From NCBI GenBank assembly GCA_003455235.1, contig DMRT01000050.1, forward strand, positions 1-7,348: DNA of 7,348 bases. The letters run 5' to 3'. The notes under the pieces were generated by a model. That model ran no database searches. It saw only the letters and a list, made by a program, of their open reading frames with translations, and was not told the DNA's origin. The stretch comes from Chitinophagaceae bacterium (GTDB taxonomy: Bacteria > Bacteroidota > Bacteroidia > Chitinophagales > Chitinophagaceae). This document shows, one piece after another, positions 5,484-7,348 of the stretch (the first letter of the stretch is position 1; each line of letters starts with the position of its first letter). A program made the position numbers and the translations under genes.

Positions 5484-6080
5484 ATGAATTATCTTGCCCA
5501 TGCCTATCTTTCCTTTCAGCAGCCTGATATCCTGTTGGGCAATATGATCAGCGATTACATCAAGGGGAAAAAACAGTTCGATTACCCGCCGCCCGTTCAG
5601 CGGGGCATACGCCTGCACAGGATGATTGATAACTTTACCGACACACACGAGGCTACCCGGGAACTTAAATCATTTTTCAGACCAGCATACAGGCTGTATG
5701 CCGGCGCCTTTGCTGATATCGTTTATGACCATTTTCTGGCCATTGATACCGGGGAATTTGAATCTTCCGAAGCCCTGCACCGGTTTGCCCTTCAAACATA
5801 CCGGCAGCTGGAAGAGCGGACCGCCTTGTTTCCGCCCCCTTTTGCAAAAATGTTTCCTTACATGAAGGAATACGACTGGCTGTCGAACTACGGACATACC
5901 GGGGCCATCGAAAAAAGTTTTAACGGGCTTGTCCGCCGGTCGGCATATCTTACCGAAAGCAACATCGCCTTTGATATCTTCACCCGCCATTATGAAAACA
6001 TGCAGCAATGTTATGCGGCTTTTTTTCCGGAGGTAAAGAAATCTACCGAATATCAACTGGCCATGCTTTTAAAAATGTGA
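5484..6080 (+). CDS. acpH: AcpH-family acyl carrier protein phosphodiesterase
   Basis: A 198-residue cytoplasmic hydrolase of the AcpH family (DUF479). The E. coli enzyme, 193 residues, removes 4'-phosphopantetheine from holo-ACP to give apo-ACP. The N-terminus MNYLAHAYLS matches the E. coli MNFLAHLHL start, which fixes the initiation codon. The family motif LLGNMISDYIKG (17-28) contains D24, equivalent to the aspartate essential in E. coli AcpH. GIRLHRMIDNFTD (41-53) supplies H45, D49 and D53, and DIVYDHFLA (78-86) supplies D78, D82 and H83. These are probable metal ligands, as in HD-type hydrolases (inference). Length and motifs look intact. It starts a close-packed plus-strand run; the DUF2911 gene begins 23 nt after its stop, though a promoter-like box in that gap may separate them. 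The activity is assigned by family and may differ in Bacteroidota. Confidence 0.88.
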   Translation: MNYLAHAYLSFQQPDILLGNMISDYIKGKKQFDYPPPVQRGIRLHRMIDNFTDTHEATRELKSFFRPAYRLYAGAFADIVYDHFLAIDTGEFESSEALHRFALQTYRQLEERTALFPPPFAKMFPYMKEYDWLSNYGHTGAIEKSFNGLVRRSAYLTESNIAFDIFTRHYENMQQCYAAFFPEVKKSTEYQLAMLLKM

Positions 6081-6086
6081 TTTCGT

Positions 6087-6094
6087 TATCTTTA
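6087..6094 (+). promoter_or_regulatory. -7-like box before the first DUF2911 gene
   Basis: TATCTTTA lies within GTTATCTTTAA (6085-6095), an exact 11-bp match to the sequence around the acpH -7 box (5464-5474). No good -33 element is found 19-20 bp upstream. It may be a weak internal promoter, or a chance match in AT-rich DNA just after the acpH stop. Confidence 0.3.
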
Positions 6095-6103
6095 AATAAA
6101 AAA

Positions 6104-6664
6104 ATGCGGATTTCTCTGGCTTTACTGTTTGTTTTACTTAGTTACTCCGGAGTTTATGCCCAGGCTAAAATGCCCCCACTGGACAAATCGCCCATGGACA
6201 TGAGCTATTACCCCCATAATTTCCCCCTGCTTAAAATACAGGAGAAAATCACCGAACCGTTGGTGGCACGGGTGGTTTACAGCCGGCCACAAAAAAGCGG
6301 GCGGGCGATCTTTGGCAGCCTGATTGAATATGGAAAAGTATGGCGGATGGGTGCCAATGAGGCAACAGAAATCGAATTCTTCCGCGACGTTAAGATCAGC
6401 AGCAGCAAGATCAAAAAAGGACGGTACACACTTTACTGTATCCCCAACCCGGATAACTGGACCCTGATCATCAACAAAGAAACAGATACCTGGGGCTCTT
6501 TTAAATACGATCCGAAAAAAGACCTGTTGCGGGTTACTGTTCCGGTCCAAAAACAAACCGAAACAACGGAAGAGTTTGCAATAGTCTTTGACAAAGCACT
6601 AAACGGTGCTTCGCTCATCATTGCCTGGGATGATGTGAAAGTAACCCTGCCCATTTTATTTTAA
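6104..6664 (+). CDS. Secreted DUF2911 protein (copy 1)
   Basis: A 186-residue exported protein of unknown function. A Sec signal peptide covers residues 1-19 (MRISLALLFVLLSYSGVYA, cleavage before QAK). The rest is one DUF2911 domain with its usual conserved blocks: LDKSPMDMSYYP near the start, VVYSRPQKSGRAIFGSLI, then WRMGANEATEIEFF, GRYTLYCIPNPDNWTLI, TDTWGSFKYD and the final AWDDVKVTLPI. The family is frequent in Bacteroidota and I know of no established activity. ATG 6104 is chosen for its signal peptide; an in-frame ATG at 6008 would lie inside acpH. Only 10 nt separate its stop from the related gene at 6675, so the two are very likely co-transcribed. This copy keeps the regular family spacing, unlike the next one. 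Confidence 0.85.
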   Translation: MRISLALLFVLLSYSGVYAQAKMPPLDKSPMDMSYYPHNFPLLKIQEKITEPLVARVVYSRPQKSGRAIFGSLIEYGKVWRMGANEATEIEFFRDVKISSSKIKKGRYTLYCIPNPDNWTLIINKETDTWGSFKYDPKKDLLRVTVPVQKQTETTEEFAIVFDKALNGASLIIAWDDVKVTLPILF

Positions 6665-6674
6665 TTGTCCAATC

Positions 6675-7328
6675 ATGTTTGCTAAAAAAACGATTGCTGT
6701 TCCCGTTTCCATCCTGCTGCTTTTTGTCTCTGTATCGTGCAACCGGCTTACAGAAAAAAAGCCTGATGAAAACATTATTAAACAGATCCCCGTGATTGTG
6801 AACGACAGCAACCTGCTGTCAATCGACCGGTCGCCGATGGACATGATCTATTTCCCGGTTGATTATCCCAAAGAAAAAATGACAAACCCGGGTCTGCCCG
6901 ATCCTCTCATCCGTGTCATCTACAGCCGGCCAAAAAAAAACAACCGGATCATCTTTGCCGATACCAGCATTTCGCAAAATGTAATTCAGCATTATGCGCA
7001 GGACTGGAGGCTGGGCGCCAACGAAGCAACCGAAATCGAGTTTTTTAAGCCGGCCGCCGTAAACGGAAAAAAAATTGCAGCCGGGCGCTACATCATGTAC
7101 TGCATCCCTTACCCGGATAAATGGAAGATCATTTTTAACAGCAACCTCTTCAGCTGGGGATTGCACATGGACAAGACCAAAGACATCACCGAAACCGAAG
7201 TACCGGTGAGTAAAGCCGGCACTGCTGCCGAATATTTTACCATGTCGTTTCATGCCAGCACCGACGATTGCAACCTGGTGATGGAATGGGGTGATCTGAA
7301 AACCGTTCTCCCGATCAGCTTCCGGTAA
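6675..7328 (+). CDS. DUF2911 lipoprotein (copy 2, divergent paralogue)
   Basis: A 217-residue lipoprotein: basic N-terminus (KK at 4-5), hydrophobic core at about 7-20, and lipobox SVSC with C22 as the lipidation site. A linker rich in charged residues (about 23-48) separates the anchor from a DUF2911 domain. Conserved blocks shared with the preceding protein include IDRSPMDMIYFP, IRVIYSRPKK, WRLGANEATEIEFF, AAGRYIMYCIPYPDKWKIIF and the C-terminal EWGDLKTVLPI. Between YSRP and WRLGANEA it carries a longer, different segment (DTSISQNVIQHYAQD) in place of the GSLIEYGKV of copy 1. Adjacent order, 10-nt spacing and shared motifs indicate an old tandem duplication. The lipid anchor implies attachment to a membrane, whereas copy 1 should be soluble. 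Function unknown. Confidence 0.85.
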   Translation: MFAKKTIAVPVSILLLFVSVSCNRLTEKKPDENIIKQIPVIVNDSNLLSIDRSPMDMIYFPVDYPKEKMTNPGLPDPLIRVIYSRPKKNNRIIFADTSISQNVIQHYAQDWRLGANEATEIEFFKPAAVNGKKIAAGRYIMYCIPYPDKWKIIFNSNLFSWGLHMDKTKDITETEVPVSKAGTAAEYFTMSFHASTDDCNLVMEWGDLKTVLPISFR

Positions 7329-7348
7329 GGCTCCCTCATTTTTTTAAT

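Noticed and set aside
5280..5648. Minus-strand open frame of 122 codons, about 68 of them in the acpH upstream gap
   Set aside because: Its first half is antisense to acpH, the rest is low-complexity Ser/Lys/Leu/Asn-rich, no family is recognised, and it crosses the acpH promoter and repeats.
6008..6103. Upstream in-frame ATG extension of the first DUF2911 gene
   Set aside because: It lies inside acpH and would bury the clear signal peptide that begins at ATG 6104.

Overview
The window looks like chromosomal DNA of a Bacteroidota bacterium, most likely of the Chitinophagaceae/Sphingobacteriia type (inference). The reasons are the Wza/Wzc pair with a Gly-Tyr-rich kinase tail, PepSY-like and DUF2911 secreted proteins, a SdpR/SdpI pair with no toxin genes, few Shine-Dalgarno sequences, and promoters that read as the Bacteroidota form (-33 TTTG, about 19-20 bp, -7 TAnnTTTG). 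The genes are of moderate GC and the gaps between them are AT-rich.

Layout. Positions 1-211 hold the possible end of a plus-strand reading frame (stop at 73-75), a degenerate repeat and a weak plus-strand terminator. Positions 212-3327 (minus) are a two-gene envelope polysaccharide export unit: an outer-membrane Wza-type lipoprotein (2584-3327) followed by a Wzc-type chain-length regulator/tyrosine autokinase (212-2566). A good promoter at 3455-3485 implies a leader of about 120 nt. Positions 3711-4662 (plus) are an ArsR-type autorepressor of the SdpR family, probably starting at TTG, and the membrane protein SdpI. A palindromic operator covers the repressor's -7 box. A perfect 12-bp bidirectional terminator (4673-4700) separates sdpI from a convergent minus-strand gene for a small exported PepSY-like protein (4723-5169). 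After a 314-bp divergent control region comes a plus-strand run: an AcpH-family ACP phosphodiesterase (5484-6080), then two adjacent, divergent DUF2911 proteins, one secreted (6104-6664) and one lipoprotein (6675-7328).

How the genes work together. Wza and Wzc should form the export channel and its regulated inner-membrane partner for a capsule or exopolysaccharide. No glycosyltransferase, flippase, polymerase or phosphatase is in view, so those functions must lie elsewhere. SdpR and SdpI form a self-contained repressor/membrane-sensor module known from Bacillus subtilis toxin immunity; here no toxin genes accompany it. The acpH-DUF2911-DUF2911 run is close-packed, but a promoter-like sequence before the first DUF2911 gene suggests it may be read separately.

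I found no mobile element, CRISPR array, tRNA or rRNA. Most of the window is recognisable family content. The less ordinary parts are the sdpRI control region, the altered Walker A' motif of the kinase, the repeat cluster before acpH and the DUF2911 tandem.
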